Shown piece by piece: positions 1 through 8,892 of a DNA stretch of 40,754 bases (its first letter is position 1; every line of letters starts with the position of its first letter). The position numbers and the translations under genes were made by a program. The notes below the pieces were generated by a model. It searched no databases, had not been told where the DNA came from, and was given only the letters and a program-made list of their open reading frames with translations. This stretch comes from Spirochaetaceae bacterium. Lineage in GTDB: Bacteria; Spirochaetota; Spirochaetia; WRBN01. The stretch spans positions 1 to 40,754 of the forward strand of contig WRBN01000004.1 in NCBI GenBank assembly GCA_009784515.1, given 5' to 3'.

Positions 1-50
1 ATAACCCTGTGGTATCTAACATTTTTTACTCCTTAAATGTAAATAATTGA

Positions 51-141
51 TAACTGAAAGGTGAAAACTGAAAGTGGATAGCTTTTTAATTCTTAATTTT
101 CATCTTTCACCTTTCACCTTTCACCTTTCATCTTTCAGTTA
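51..141. repeat. 7-mer tandem repeat inside a long imperfect hairpin
   Basis: Five consecutive 7-base units, CTTTCAC three times, then CTTTCAT and CTTTCAG, run from 104 to 138. Units of the reverse complement (CTGAAAG, GTGAAAA, CTGAAAG) lie at 54-74. The arms 51-74 and 118-141 are complementary at 21 of 24 positions, and the outer 10 bases match exactly (TAACTGAAAG / CTTTCAGTTA). The loop of about 43 nt is AT-rich. It does not look like an intrinsic terminator, because no T-run follows. It could be a small dispersed intergenic repeat or MITE-like remnant; the window holds only this copy. Confidence 0.75.
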
Positions 142-452
142 CCACTACTCAATTATGGGTTACTGTTTTTTCACTTGAGGAGAAAGTTTAATTTTTTTGA
201 TATTTTTTAAGGTTGGTTTGATAGGATAAAATTGCTAGACTAGCTAGCCATCTATAAATACTGTTGAGACTATAAAGGGATAGTTACCCTACTTATCACC
301 TATCTTTACTTTTGTGGCTAAATAGCTTATATTAAAGATGTTTTAACAAACAAAACCAAAGACGCTTAAATAAGTTATTACCTAATTAATAGGCTAAGGT
401 CGCTATAAATAGCTCTTTAAGCCGATTTATTAAAGTAGTTGTAGGAGTAATT
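142..452. other. Gene-free leader region upstream of the 453 gene
   Basis: No open frame, tRNA fold or riboswitch that I can recognise lies here. The stretch is AT-rich and has several short direct and inverted motifs, for example around 235-250 (CTAGACTAGCTAG). A 14-base segment at 275-288 (AAGGGATAGTTACC) recurs inverted at 32230-32243. A good ribosome binding site (GTAGGAG) ends about 6 nt before the ATG at 453. I could not pick a convincing -35/-10 pair. Confidence 0.5.
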
Positions 453-2252
453 ATGGACGAAAACTCGTTTGATAACCTAGTTAAAGATATATCAGTTGAA
501 GAACGCAAAGACCTTTCGGAGAAAATCGGCGAAAGCCTTAGTTTAAGCGAGCCGGTTATCCCTAAGGCTTTTTATTGCGATAAAGCTATCGTAAGTAACA
601 CCAGCCAAGCCGCCGAAATAAACCGGTTTTTACGGCAAGAATATGCTAAGTTTCGCTTCTTTAAACGTTTAGCCATTGGTTTTCAGGTTACTTTTTTAAA
701 AAAAGATAAACAATTAATGATTATGCAGGCCGTTTTAGATAATTTACGCCGGCATATAGAAGAAGGCGGTTATTTTGTCGATTTTGATAGTAATAACTTT
801 ACCGCTAAATTTGCCAAAGAACTTTATCAGCTATCTAACCTTTGTCGGCCGCTTAGGGCCGCCTTTATTAAAATTTGGCGCGATAACGCCACCCTTAATT
901 TAGTGCTAAGCAATTTTTTACAAAGCAGCAAAGAAGAAAGCCTTAACCGTTTTACCGTTTACACCTTTGCCACCAACGAACAGCTATTAGAGGCTTATTC
1001 TAAAAGCAACGATATTAACGATGTACGCAAAGTTATTTTACGCGGTATTAAAAATTATACCGATAGTATACCCGAATCGCATTTTAAAACTATCCGTAAA
1101 AATATTCTGCCTTTTTATTATGTTCAAAGGTTAATTACCTTTAATTACAACGATATTTTTGCTTTATTCGGCACAAAAGTTAGCGGCATAAACGAAAACG
1201 AACACCCGCATTTTAACCCCGCCCCTATCAGTATGGCTTTTAATAATGTCATCAAATTTAACTACTATTTAGTTATGGCTACCAACTTACAATTTACTAA
1301 AGAGATAGCCTCTACCCTTTTTAGGGCTTATTTCGTAAGCGAAGGTTATCCCGAAGACGAACTGCACACTTTAATAGAAGAAAAAATAAAGCAATTGGAT
1401 ACGCTTAGTAAAGGTATCGCTAAATTTAACGGCCGGGTTTACCTTAACGATATAATTGCTTACTACCAAAGTAATCCTCTTTATAAAACCGTGATTGAAC
1501 CCGTACGGCTCGATTTAAAACAGTTTTATAATAATTCGCTAAAGTTAATGGTGTTTGATAATTTTAACGATATAATACAGGAACTAAGGCTAGCTTTTAT
1601 CGACCAAGAGGTGGTAACCATCTTTAAAAACAAACCGTTGACGACCCTTAATTACTATGTATCTTTAAATGACGAAAATTGGCCTAAAGATAAATACCCT
1701 CAATTTAAACATGGCAAAAGTTTAATGCTTATGTACAATTTTTTAAAAGATTGGTACAAAAGTAACTTATTAATTGTAACCAACTTAATTAGCGCCACAG
1801 TTTTAGCTAAAGCCCCAGCTTTACAAGGTAAAATAAACGAATTTAAAATTAAATTTAGTGCGGTAGAGGATAAAATTAAACGGTTTGATAACAGCTTAGC
1901 CCCCGAAACCGAAGCCGGCCAAAGCTTAACTACCTTTAAAAGAGATATAAACGAAGGAACGGCCTCGCCCAAATTATTTAGAGCCTTTATTAACCAGCGC
2001 GATACCGAAGCCTACGAACTATTTCTAGAGGCCTTAGCTATTTTTGATGAATTTAGTAGGTTTACCGTTGCTAAGGTAACTAAATCGCCCACAGAATCGG
2101 TGCGTATGGCCTTAACCGGCTTTTATGCCGGCTTGTCGCGCGAGTTTCCGTTAGGCGAGGTTATTAACAACAACTTAACTACCATAAATAATTTTACGCA
2201 AATGTGTAAAGAGCTTATTGCCTACGAAAGTATCGATGAAAAAGCTTCTTAG
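453..2252 (+). CDS. Conserved spirochaetal hypothetical protein (DUF5312-like?)
   Basis: A 599-residue soluble protein without a signal peptide or membrane segment. It is rich in Asn, Phe and Lys and looks largely alpha-helical. I do not recognise catalytic motifs. From memory it resembles a spirochaete-restricted family of unknown function (DUF5312), but I could not check this. The ATG at 453 follows GTAGGAG at good spacing, so the start is well supported. The stop overlaps the next gene's start by 17 bases, which suggests translational coupling with the membrane protein downstream. Confidence 0.75.
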   Translation: MDENSFDNLVKDISVEERKDLSEKIGESLSLSEPVIPKAFYCDKAIVSNTSQAAEINRFLRQEYAKFRFFKRLAIGFQVTFLKKDKQLMIMQAVLDNLRRHIEEGGYFVDFDSNNFTAKFAKELYQLSNLCRPLRAAFIKIWRDNATLNLVLSNFLQSSKEESLNRFTVYTFATNEQLLEAYSKSNDINDVRKVILRGIKNYTDSIPESHFKTIRKNILPFYYVQRLITFNYNDIFALFGTKVSGINENEHPHFNPAPISMAFNNVIKFNYYLVMATNLQFTKEIASTLFRAYFVSEGYPEDELHTLIEEKIKQLDTLSKGIAKFNGRVYLNDIIAYYQSNPLYKTVIEPVRLDLKQFYNNSLKLMVFDNFNDIIQELRLAFIDQEVVTIFKNKPLTTLNYYVSLNDENWPKDKYPQFKHGKSLMLMYNFLKDWYKSNLLIVTNLISATVLAKAPALQGKINEFKIKFSAVEDKIKRFDNSLAPETEAGQSLTTFKRDINEGTASPKLFRAFINQRDTEAYELFLEALAIFDEFSRFTVAKVTKSPTESVRMALTGFYAGLSREFPLGEVINNNLTTINNFTQMCKELIAYESIDEKAS

Positions 2253-4374
2253 TTTATTTTTATTAATCTTATCGTCTTTTGCTTATGGCCTTACAGCAGA
2301 TGAGTGGCAAAGTTTAAGGGCGCACGAAAACCGTGCCGAAGGCTCTCCCGGCGAAGTTTACACGCTGGCCGTCATTAGGGCGGTGGCTAACCGCCTTAAC
2401 CTGCATGTAAATGAACGCCGTTTTACCGAGCTGGATAACTTTTTTTCTTACTCGGCTAACCTCGAAATTTATATTACCGGTCTATCGGCCGACGAAGTTA
2501 TTTATGCCGTACCGCTCAACAATCCTACGGCCTCGCTGGCGCCGGCGCTTATTTTATTGCAAGAGATGGCCGGCGGCGAAACACCTGTGGTAGGGGCACG
2601 CTTTTTATTTTTAGGGGCTGAAAAAGGCGATCAAGCAGCTTACCCCATAGGCAGCCGGCAATTTTTACAAAGTTATGCCCCCTTTGGTACAAGTGCCGTC
2701 ATCTATCTCGATTTATTAAGCCCCAGCTTGCCTATTAATTTAGCCGCTCAAGGCAACTATATTACCCCTTTATGGGCTTTATATTTAGCCCGCCAAGCCT
2801 TAAGTAATGCCGGCCTAAATTTTACCTTACCCAATAACCGGTTAGCTGCTATCCGCAGCAATTTTTTTACCGATAACCATATAATTGATAACTACCATAA
2901 TTTAAATTATAGTGCGGTACTCTTAAGCACCGCCCTTAATGCAAATATAACCGAAGCAGCCCATGAAGAAGAATGGGCCGCCAATTTAGCTTTAGCTTTA
3001 TACCGGCAGCATTTAAGCCTAAACGAAGTAAACACCCGGCGCGATATTAACTACCTATTAGCCGCTAACTTTTTTATTAGTGAAACCGTTTATATCTTTA
3101 TTTATTTAGCCATTATTTTTATTATGCTTACTTTATTAAAACCTAGCCATTTTAAGGTAGGTTCGTACCTCAAAGCTACCATTAAGTATGGCGGCGAGTT
3201 TTTATTACTGTTTTTGCTTTTATTTATCTTTTTATTTTTGGCCACTTTTTTCATTAAAAATTTATTATTACTTAAACAAAGCGACGAGTTTTGGCGGCAT
3301 CAGCCTTTATTGTTTATGGTGGTTAAGCTTGGGTTTGCCGTTTTCTTTACCAACACCAGCTTTAGGGTGGTACGTTTTTTAGGCTTAGCCAACTCGCCAC
3401 GTCTTTATAATTCGGCGGCTTCGTTATTGGTTATCATTAATTTAATTATCTTTACCTTATGGAACATTACTTTCGGCCTTGTTTGGTTATGGATGGTGGT
3501 AACTTTGGCCATTTTTAACCGTGTAAAACACTCTAATTTAGCCGAACTGCTAATAGTTGTTTCTTATTTACCTTTAACTTATGTTTTTATCGTTTTTTTT
3601 ATTACCCCGTTTTTTAATATCGCCGAGCCGCTGTTGTTTTCGCCTATTTGGGGTAATTTATTTATATCTTTAGTTATTTTTCCTAATTTACTTATGGCTT
3701 TAAGTATTTATCATAAGCAGCGCAGTTTGCAGAAGCGGCAGGCTTACCAAAACTTTTTTTCTTTTGTTTTTTTACCATTAGTAGTTATAGTAACTTTTTT
3801 GTTAATTTATAATTATGTTCCTTACTCCCGCGGCGAGCCGCAGCCTATCTTAGTTATTTTAGAAGAAGAGGTAAATATTAACCGCGCTACCCTGCGTTTA
3901 TTAAGCCCCGAACCGCTGGGCAACATCGATATAACCATAGAAGACACCCACCTTCCACTGGTAAATTTAGGCCGCAGCGCCTTAATTAACTTAACTCCCA
4001 GCACCAACTTTAGCTTACAGGCCAGTAGCGCCCCTATACTTGGCCGTAACCAAACGCAAATTAATTTATATAGCAACCGTACACCCACACGTATCGAGCT
4101 GGAGTTAATTGCCGACCGGGCTTTAGGCTCTATCGATGCCAACTACCCCATTGCTATCGGCAGCTTAGCCGAAACCCCCAATATGGCCACCATCTTTATT
4201 GGTAAAAACCCGCCTATGCCTTTGCAGCTAAATTTAATCCACGAGCGCGGCCTTAACTTTACTTTACAAATTACCGCCTTTTTTGCCGATACTTTTGTAG
4301 AGGCCCCGCCGCGTTTTAATTTAACTAAAGAGCATCAAGTTAGCCAAACTTTGCCGGTTGTTATCAGCCATTAG
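2236..4374 (+). CDS. Membrane protein with degenerate M28-peptidase-like domain
   Basis: I place the start at ATG 2236 rather than 2218, because the protein then begins with a clean signal sequence (MKKLLSLFLLILSSFAYG); it is 712 residues long. Residues of about 20-265 look like an M28 zinc-aminopeptidase fold: a segment VGARFLFLGAEKGDQ aligns with the family pattern FLGAEExG. The usual His/Asp ligands in the preceding strand are replaced (AVPLNNPTAS) and the Glu-Glu pair is Glu-Lys, so catalysis looks lost. About eight membrane segments follow (roughly residues 280-540), then a beta-rich C-terminal domain. The architecture, M28 domain plus a multi-helix membrane part, recalls eukaryotic ERMP1-like proteins; this comparison is an inference. 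Function unknown. Confidence 0.65.
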   Translation: MKKLLSLFLLILSSFAYGLTADEWQSLRAHENRAEGSPGEVYTLAVIRAVANRLNLHVNERRFTELDNFFSYSANLEIYITGLSADEVIYAVPLNNPTASLAPALILLQEMAGGETPVVGARFLFLGAEKGDQAAYPIGSRQFLQSYAPFGTSAVIYLDLLSPSLPINLAAQGNYITPLWALYLARQALSNAGLNFTLPNNRLAAIRSNFFTDNHIIDNYHNLNYSAVLLSTALNANITEAAHEEEWAANLALALYRQHLSLNEVNTRRDINYLLAANFFISETVYIFIYLAIIFIMLTLLKPSHFKVGSYLKATIKYGGEFLLLFLLLFIFLFLATFFIKNLLLLKQSDEFWRHQPLLFMVVKLGFAVFFTNTSFRVVRFLGLANSPRLYNSAASLLVIINLIIFTLWNITFGLVWLWMVVTLAIFNRVKHSNLAELLIVVSYLPLTYVFIVFFITPFFNIAEPLLFSPIWGNLFISLVIFPNLLMALSIYHKQRSLQKRQAYQNFFSFVFLPLVVIVTFLLIYNYVPYSRGEPQPILVILEEEVNINRATLRLLSPEPLGNIDITIEDTHLPLVNLGRSALINLTPSTNFSLQASSAPILGRNQTQINLYSNRTPTRIELELIADRALGSIDANYPIAIGSLAETPNMATIFIGKNPPMPLQLNLIHERGLNFTLQITAFFADTFVEAPPRFNLTKEHQVSQTLPVVISH

Positions 4375-4440
4375 CGGGCTAAAAAGACAGTTGCCCTTTA
4401 ACCTTTATTTACTTATCTTTAAAAGATAAAGGAGAACCTA

Positions 4441-4725
4441 ATGAACGAGCACCTAAAAAAAGCTAAAGAAGAAATTACCGTAGCCTATAAAGAAGGGTTA
4501 GACCAATTAAAAGCTTGTGTTAGCAAAAATAAAGCCGATATAGAGCAAAAAACAGACGAAATTTTACAAAAACTTGATGCGTTTAACCAAAAACAACTGG
4601 CCGAGCTTAAAGATGTAAGCGGCGAAGAGCTAACCAAACTTAAACATTTTAGCGCCGAAAAAACCGGACAGCTTAAAAAAGCCGGCCACGATTTATTACA
4701 AAAATTGGCGGATAAAACGCAATAG
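4441..4725 (+). CDS. Small lysine/glutamate-rich coiled-coil protein
   Basis: A 94-residue, highly charged protein made almost entirely of heptad-like helix, with recurring Lys-Ala-Glu/Asp blocks and one Cys near residue 26. There is no signal peptide. The start has a strong ribosome binding site (AAAGGAG, about 7 nt before ATG 4441). It lies 66 bp after the membrane protein gene and just before a terminator, so it may be the last gene of that unit or have its own promoter. It resembles apolipoprotein-like or phasin-like helical proteins only in composition; no function can be assigned. Confidence 0.7.
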   Translation: MNEHLKKAKEEITVAYKEGLDQLKACVSKNKADIEQKTDEILQKLDAFNQKQLAELKDVSGEELTKLKHFSAEKTGQLKKAGHDLLQKLADKTQ

Positions 4726-4741
4726 TTTTATATTAAAAAAC

Positions 4742-4776
4742 AACTCCACCGGTAAGGGGAGTTTATTTGTTCTTTT
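4742..4776. terminator. Bidirectional intrinsic terminator
   Basis: The stem AACTCC (4742-4747) pairs with GGAGTT (4758-4763) around a 10-nt loop. On the plus strand a T-rich run follows (TTATTTGTTCTTTTT). On the minus strand the hairpin is followed by GTTTTTTAATA. It sits between convergent genes ending at 4725 (+) and 4782 (-), so it probably serves both. Confidence 0.8.
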
Positions 4777-4781
4777 TCAGT

Positions 4782-5978
4782 TTATTTGCTCTTAGTGGTA
4801 AAACGTTTAGCAAATAGTTCGCTATGGTCGCCCATGTATTTTAACTCGTCTAAATATTGCTCAAGAAGCTGGCTTTCGCCAGCTTCTAACTTCAGACTAC
4901 CTGCTAAATTACAACTTTTAAGGCTAAGCAAAGCTTTTCCCAGCAATTTTTTAGCCATTAAAAAGCCGTTATCCTGTTTATTAATTAATTTACAATAGTT
5001 ATATAACATTGTGCGCGACATTAAAAAGCTGGCAGGGTTTAAAAATTTATCACTATTGGTAAGTAAATCGCTTAAAATTTTGTTGGTTAAATAACTTTCG
5101 TTTAAAGTGTTGTTAAGCAGTAACAAATGAGGTAAGTTAGCTTCTAATTGCTGTAAATTATGGCAGCTTAAAAAATCGGTTATAGCTAACTGGCTGTTAA
5201 GGTTACTCAATGGGCCGGCAGCGGCCGGCAAACCGGTTAAGGCCTTAATTAAAAGCCCTTCGCCTAGCCCGCCGCTTAAAGGGGCTTCGCAGCCCATTAC
5301 ATAACCGCCAAAGCTGGTATAACTAATTAACAAAATAACTAAGGCATTAAAAATGCTGTTATCTTTGTAATTATTGGGCAATAGGTAGTTGGTACCGGCC
5401 AGCATATCGGCTAATTTACTATAATTTAACAAAACATTGTAACGGTAAATGTTCTCGGCATAACCAACTACCACACAGGCATAAAAAAGTTTGCTTAAAC
5501 TATGTTCGTTTTGAGACTCGGCAATAAGTTTATTTAAAGCATAGCTGTTTATAGAAACAAAACTTATCCCCGCTTGGTTGCATAAAAAAAGCTGCTCGGT
5601 AAATAAATAATACAACTCTTCGTGCCAGCTGCTTTGGGTAATATCGTGATTATCTGTAAAAGTTAATCTAAATTTTAGCTTATAAGTGGCTTTAAAGTTA
5701 TTTAAATAATCTAAAAAGTAAACCAGCCCATCGCTGTTTATTATAATATCTTTAAATATAAAATTAAAGATAACGCCGTCATCATAATTTTGTAAGTGGG
5801 CTAAAACCTTAAGCATTTCGTCTTTGACAAAAATTAAATAATTTTTGTTGCCGTCTTCAAAATTATCCAAAGTTATGTTATACTCAAAGTGTATTTTGCC
5901 ATAACCTAAAGTTAATCCATTTAAATTAATGGGTTTGAGTGCTTTACCAAAGGTAAAATCGTTAATATTATTATACAT
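4782..5978 (-). CDS. Hypothetical protein, probably leaderless
   Basis: A 398-residue cytoplasmic protein rich in Asn, Leu and Tyr. I recognise no family. The N-terminal half (about 1-165) looks alpha/beta; the C-terminal half is helical and Leu-rich, with a Gly/Ala/Pro segment near 225-255 (GGYVMGCEAPLSGGLGEGLL). The start codon has no Shine-Dalgarno sequence. Instead TATAAT ends 6 nt upstream of the ATG, with TAGACA 17 bp further up, so transcription should begin at or next to the A of the start codon. It is divergent from the thiN gene with only 25 bp between the two starts. It ends at the shared terminator at 4742-4776. Confidence 0.65.
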   Translation of the reverse strand: MYNNINDFTFGKALKPINLNGLTLGYGKIHFEYNITLDNFEDGNKNYLIFVKDEMLKVLAHLQNYDDGVIFNFIFKDIIINSDGLVYFLDYLNNFKATYKLKFRLTFTDNHDITQSSWHEELYYLFTEQLFLCNQAGISFVSINSYALNKLIAESQNEHSLSKLFYACVVVGYAENIYRYNVLLNYSKLADMLAGTNYLLPNNYKDNSIFNALVILLISYTSFGGYVMGCEAPLSGGLGEGLLIKALTGLPAAAGPLSNLNSQLAITDFLSCHNLQQLEANLPHLLLLNNTLNESYLTNKILSDLLTNSDKFLNPASFLMSRTMLYNYCKLINKQDNGFLMAKKLLGKALLSLKSCNLAGSLKLEAGESQLLEQYLDELKYMGDHSELFAKRFTTKSK

Positions 5979-5984
5979 GGCTAA

Positions 5985-6013
5985 ATTATAAGATAAAATA
6001 AAAATGATGTCTA
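5985..6013 (-). promoter_or_regulatory. Promoter for the 5978 gene, reading into its start codon
   Basis: On the minus strand: -35 TAGACA (6008-6013), 17-bp spacer, -10 TATAAT (5985-5990), then 6 nt and the ATG at 5978. The match to the sigma70 consensus is 11 of 12. The -35 lies inside the first codons of the divergent thiN gene. A weaker plus-strand pair for thiN overlaps it (TATACA 5972-5977, 16-bp spacer, TAAAAT 5994-5999). Confidence 0.7.
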
Positions 6014-6609
6014 CAAATGTGTTAATTTTTACAGGGGGCGAGCGGGTTTTACCGCAGCATTACCGGCCGTTATTAACTATAAATAGTTTGTTAATAGCAG
6101 CCGATAGCGGTTACCTTTACTACGAAGACGGTTTAACCTTTGATTACGCCATTGGCGATTTTGACAGTGCGCCGGCCGCTAAAGCTAAACAAATAATTAG
6201 CTACCCGCCTAATAAAGATTATACCGATACCGAACTGGCGGTGCAGCTGGCCGTTAGTAAAGGTTTTAGCCAAATATATTTAATTGGCGGTAGCGGCGGC
6301 AGGCTAGACCATTTAATGGCTAACTACCGGCTGCTTTACAGCTACCCTATTACCCAGTGGCTAACGGCGCACGAGCATATAAATGTGGTAAGCGATGAAC
6401 TTACTTGGCAAAGCCAAGAGGTTGTCTCTTTGATAGGGAATGAGGAGAGCCAAATTGCCGAATGTACAGGTTTAAAGTGGCCTCTTAACGGGCTTAATTT
6501 TGCTAAACAAAGCAGTATTAGCAACCAAACTACCGGGCGTTTTAGCCTAAAAATGGCTAAAGGTAAATTAATTGTAATACGCCCTTACAATATACCGTTA
6601 ATTTTATAA
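6004..6609 (+). CDS. thiN: Thiamine pyrophosphokinase
   Basis: Transfers pyrophosphate from ATP to thiamine, giving thiamine diphosphate, in the cytoplasm. The 201-residue length fits the family. Family hallmarks visible are an ADSGY segment (about 33-37), AIGDFDS (about 48-54), PPNKDYTDTELA (about 68-79) and GGSGGRLDHLMAN (about 97-109), which form the diphosphate and metal site. No ribosome binding site precedes the start. ATG occurs twice in a row (6004 and 6007), and a -10-like TAAAAT ends 4 or 7 nt before them, so the mRNA may be leaderless and the second ATG may be used. It stands alone between a divergent unknown gene and the MCP gene. Confidence 0.9.
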   Translation: MMSTNVLIFTGGERVLPQHYRPLLTINSLLIAADSGYLYYEDGLTFDYAIGDFDSAPAAKAKQIISYPPNKDYTDTELAVQLAVSKGFSQIYLIGGSGGRLDHLMANYRLLYSYPITQWLTAHEHINVVSDELTWQSQEVVSLIGNEESQIAECTGLKWPLNGLNFAKQSSISNQTTGRFSLKMAKGKLIVIRPYNIPLIL

Positions 6610-6666
6610 CTAAAAAAGTCGAAAAGTAAAGTAATTTGTATTAAAAAGCTAGCCGGAGTAACAAGT

Positions 6667-8817
6667 ATGGCCAAAAGAATATCTACCAAAATGTCTTTCT
6701 TACTAACTACAGGGATTGGCTCTATTGCCATCATCACCTGTATTGTCCTTATTATGACAGGCCGTTTAATTAGCCTTTCGCAAGAAAATATGCAAAAAAG
6801 TTTGGCTTCTACGGCAGCGACAACCCATGCTATTTTACAAAATTTTACCACCACTTACACCAACGTTATGTTACAGCTAAGCCGCAGCGCCGAGCTGCGC
6901 GGCTTTATGGAAAATCCCGGCAGCCCCGCCGCCGCCGCTAACTTAACGGCTTTATTAAGCGCCACCAAAGGTATTTATACCGATATAGATATTATCCACT
7001 ATGTAAACTCTAGCGGTACGGTAGTTCTTTCCTCCAGCGGTATGGGGCTTAATAATAATGTTTCTTCTGCCGCTTGGTTTCAAAGCGCTATGGGTTTTAA
7101 TATGTATATGAGCGATGTACCGTTTACTTCGGCCTTTACAGGCCGAGTTGTTACGGCGTTTGCCATTCCGGTACGCACCGGGCAGGGTCAAGGCGCTACC
7201 GGCAGCGGAGTACTCTATATAGAAGTAAATTGGCATAACTTTTTACGGCAAAACTTTGAAAATATCAGTATTGGCCAAACTGGCTACATAATGGTAGAAA
7301 ATGCCCGTACCAATATTGTAGTTGTCAACCGCGATTTTGATTTAATCGGCAACCCTAACCATAGCTTTTTACTGCCTTATTTAACCGAAATGACCGGCAG
7401 CGGCGTGGTTACCAATGCCTTTGATGGCAATGGTATTTTATTTAGTTACTATACCGCCAACATCAACCCCATGACTAGCTCGGCTAACTTTGGTATTAAC
7501 CTACCTTTATGGCGCACCATTGTAATACAAGACCGCAACGAAATTTTAGAGCCCGCTATGGCTGGTATTTTTGATGTGATAAGGGTTGGTATTGTTATGG
7601 TTTTAGTCCTGCTGGCCTTACTCTTTGTGGGTTATTTTTTAAACATAGACAGAGTACTGGGCGGCGAACCAACTTTTATTTTAGGAGCTATCGATGAAAT
7701 AATCGATAAGAATTTAGTTATTACCTCCGAACAAGAAGAATCTTTTCCTAAAAACCCTAAAGGTATTTTACGCTCTTTAATAAAGATGAACAACGATTTA
7801 GCCGGCACAATTAAACACCTTAAGGAAGTGTCGGACCACTTAACCTCCGGCAGTAACGTGATGGAAGATGGTTTTAATAGTATGCTTGATAGTAAAAACA
7901 ACATTAATGACAGCATTAATGAAGAAAAACGCATTATGGTAGATGCCCAAAAGGGAATTGAAACCGTAGAAATCAGTATTACCGAGCTAAACGGTTTAAG
8001 CGATAAACTTACCGAGCAAATAGAAAGCCAAGTAACCAGCCTTACCCAAAGTTCGGCCGCCGTTAAAGAAATGATTGCCAACATTGGCTCGATAACCGGT
8101 AATATTAAAAAACTTAACGATGGCTTTAACCATCTAAAAGAGGCCAGCAGCTTAGGCCGTGACCTGCTACTAGCAATGAGTGAGCAAATTCACGAAGTAT
8201 CTACCCAATCGGAATCGTTGCAAGAAGCCAACGAGGCTATCCAAAGTATTGCCAGCCAAACCAACTTGCTGGCCATGAACGCCGCTATCGAAGCTGCCCA
8301 TGCCGGCGAGGCTGGTAAAGGTTTTGCCGTAGTTGCCGAAGAAATTCGCCGCTTAGCCGAAGAAAGTGCCGAGCGTGCCATCGATACCGGCACAAATTTA
8401 TTACGCATTAAAGAAAGTGTAGATAGGGTAACCAACGGTAATGAAGAAGCCCAAAACTCTTTTAGTATTGTTTTAGGCCGCATTAACAACCTTAACGATA
8501 TACAGCTGCAAATTGGAGCGGCGATGACCGAACAAAACGAAGGCAGTAAAGAAGTGTTGGTAGCCATAGAAGAAATGAATAAATTATCTATCGATGTAAA
8601 AGAAACTTCGGGCGATATTAGCGGCAATCAAGATATAATTAAAGACAGTATGGCTTCTTTAAAAGAAACTGCCGTAGCTATTAATGCCGCTATTAATACG
8701 GTAGCCGACGAAACGGTTACCTTAAGCAGCCTCTTTAGCGAAAACCACGCCCAAGTGCAGCAAAACAGAAATTTGATTAAACAAATTAACGAAGAACTTA
8801 ATGGATTTAAGGTTTAA
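6667..8817 (+). CDS. Methyl-accepting chemotaxis protein (double-Cache type)
   Basis: A transmembrane chemoreceptor of 716 residues that senses ligands outside the inner membrane and controls CheA. It has TM1 at about 11-34, a roughly 270-residue periplasmic domain resembling dCache, TM2 at about 303-325, a HAMP-like linker beginning near RVLGGEP, and a long cytoplasmic coiled coil. The signalling tip is canonical ([22 protein letters not shown], about residues 535-557). There is no C-terminal NWETF-type tether for CheR. The start follows GGAG with 8-nt spacing. It lies 75 bp upstream of cheA and is probably cotranscribed with the che genes, which suggests it is a main input to this array. 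Confidence 0.93.
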   Translation: MAKRISTKMSFLLTTGIGSIAIITCIVLIMTGRLISLSQENMQKSLASTAATTHAILQNFTTTYTNVMLQLSRSAELRGFMENPGSPAAAANLTALLSATKGIYTDIDIIHYVNSSGTVVLSSSGMGLNNNVSSAAWFQSAMGFNMYMSDVPFTSAFTGRVVTAFAIPVRTGQGQGATGSGVLYIEVNWHNFLRQNFENISIGQTGYIMVENARTNIVVVNRDFDLIGNPNHSFLLPYLTEMTGSGVVTNAFDGNGILFSYYTANINPMTSSANFGINLPLWRTIVIQDRNEILEPAMAGIFDVIRVGIVMVLVLLALLFVGYFLNIDRVLGGEPTFILGAIDEIIDKNLVITSEQEESFPKNPKGILRSLIKMNNDLAGTIKHLKEVSDHLTSGSNVMEDGFNSMLDSKNNINDSINEEKRIMVDAQKGIETVEISITELNGLSDKLTEQIESQVTSLTQSSAAVKEMIANIGSITGNIKKLNDGFNHLKEASSLGRDLLLAMSEQIHEVSTQSESLQEANEAIQSIASQTNLLAMNAAIEAAHAGEAGKGFAVVAEEIRRLAEESAERAIDTGTNLLRIKESVDRVTNGNEEAQNSFSIVLGRINNLNDIQLQIGAAMTEQNEGSKEVLVAIEEMNKLSIDVKETSGDISGNQDIIKDSMASLKETAVAINAAINTVADETVTLSSLFSENHAQVQQNRNLIKQINEELNGFKV

Positions 8818-8892
8818 CCCTTATAAGTTAGCGATTGCGCGGCCTTAAAAAGCGGCGGCAATTTAAAAAGGTAATGGTAAGTAAGGTAAAAA

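Noticed and set aside
211-340. Possible tRNA or structured RNA in the first intergenic region
   Set aside because: Short complementary segments exist, but no cloverleaf, CCA end or recognisable riboswitch core.
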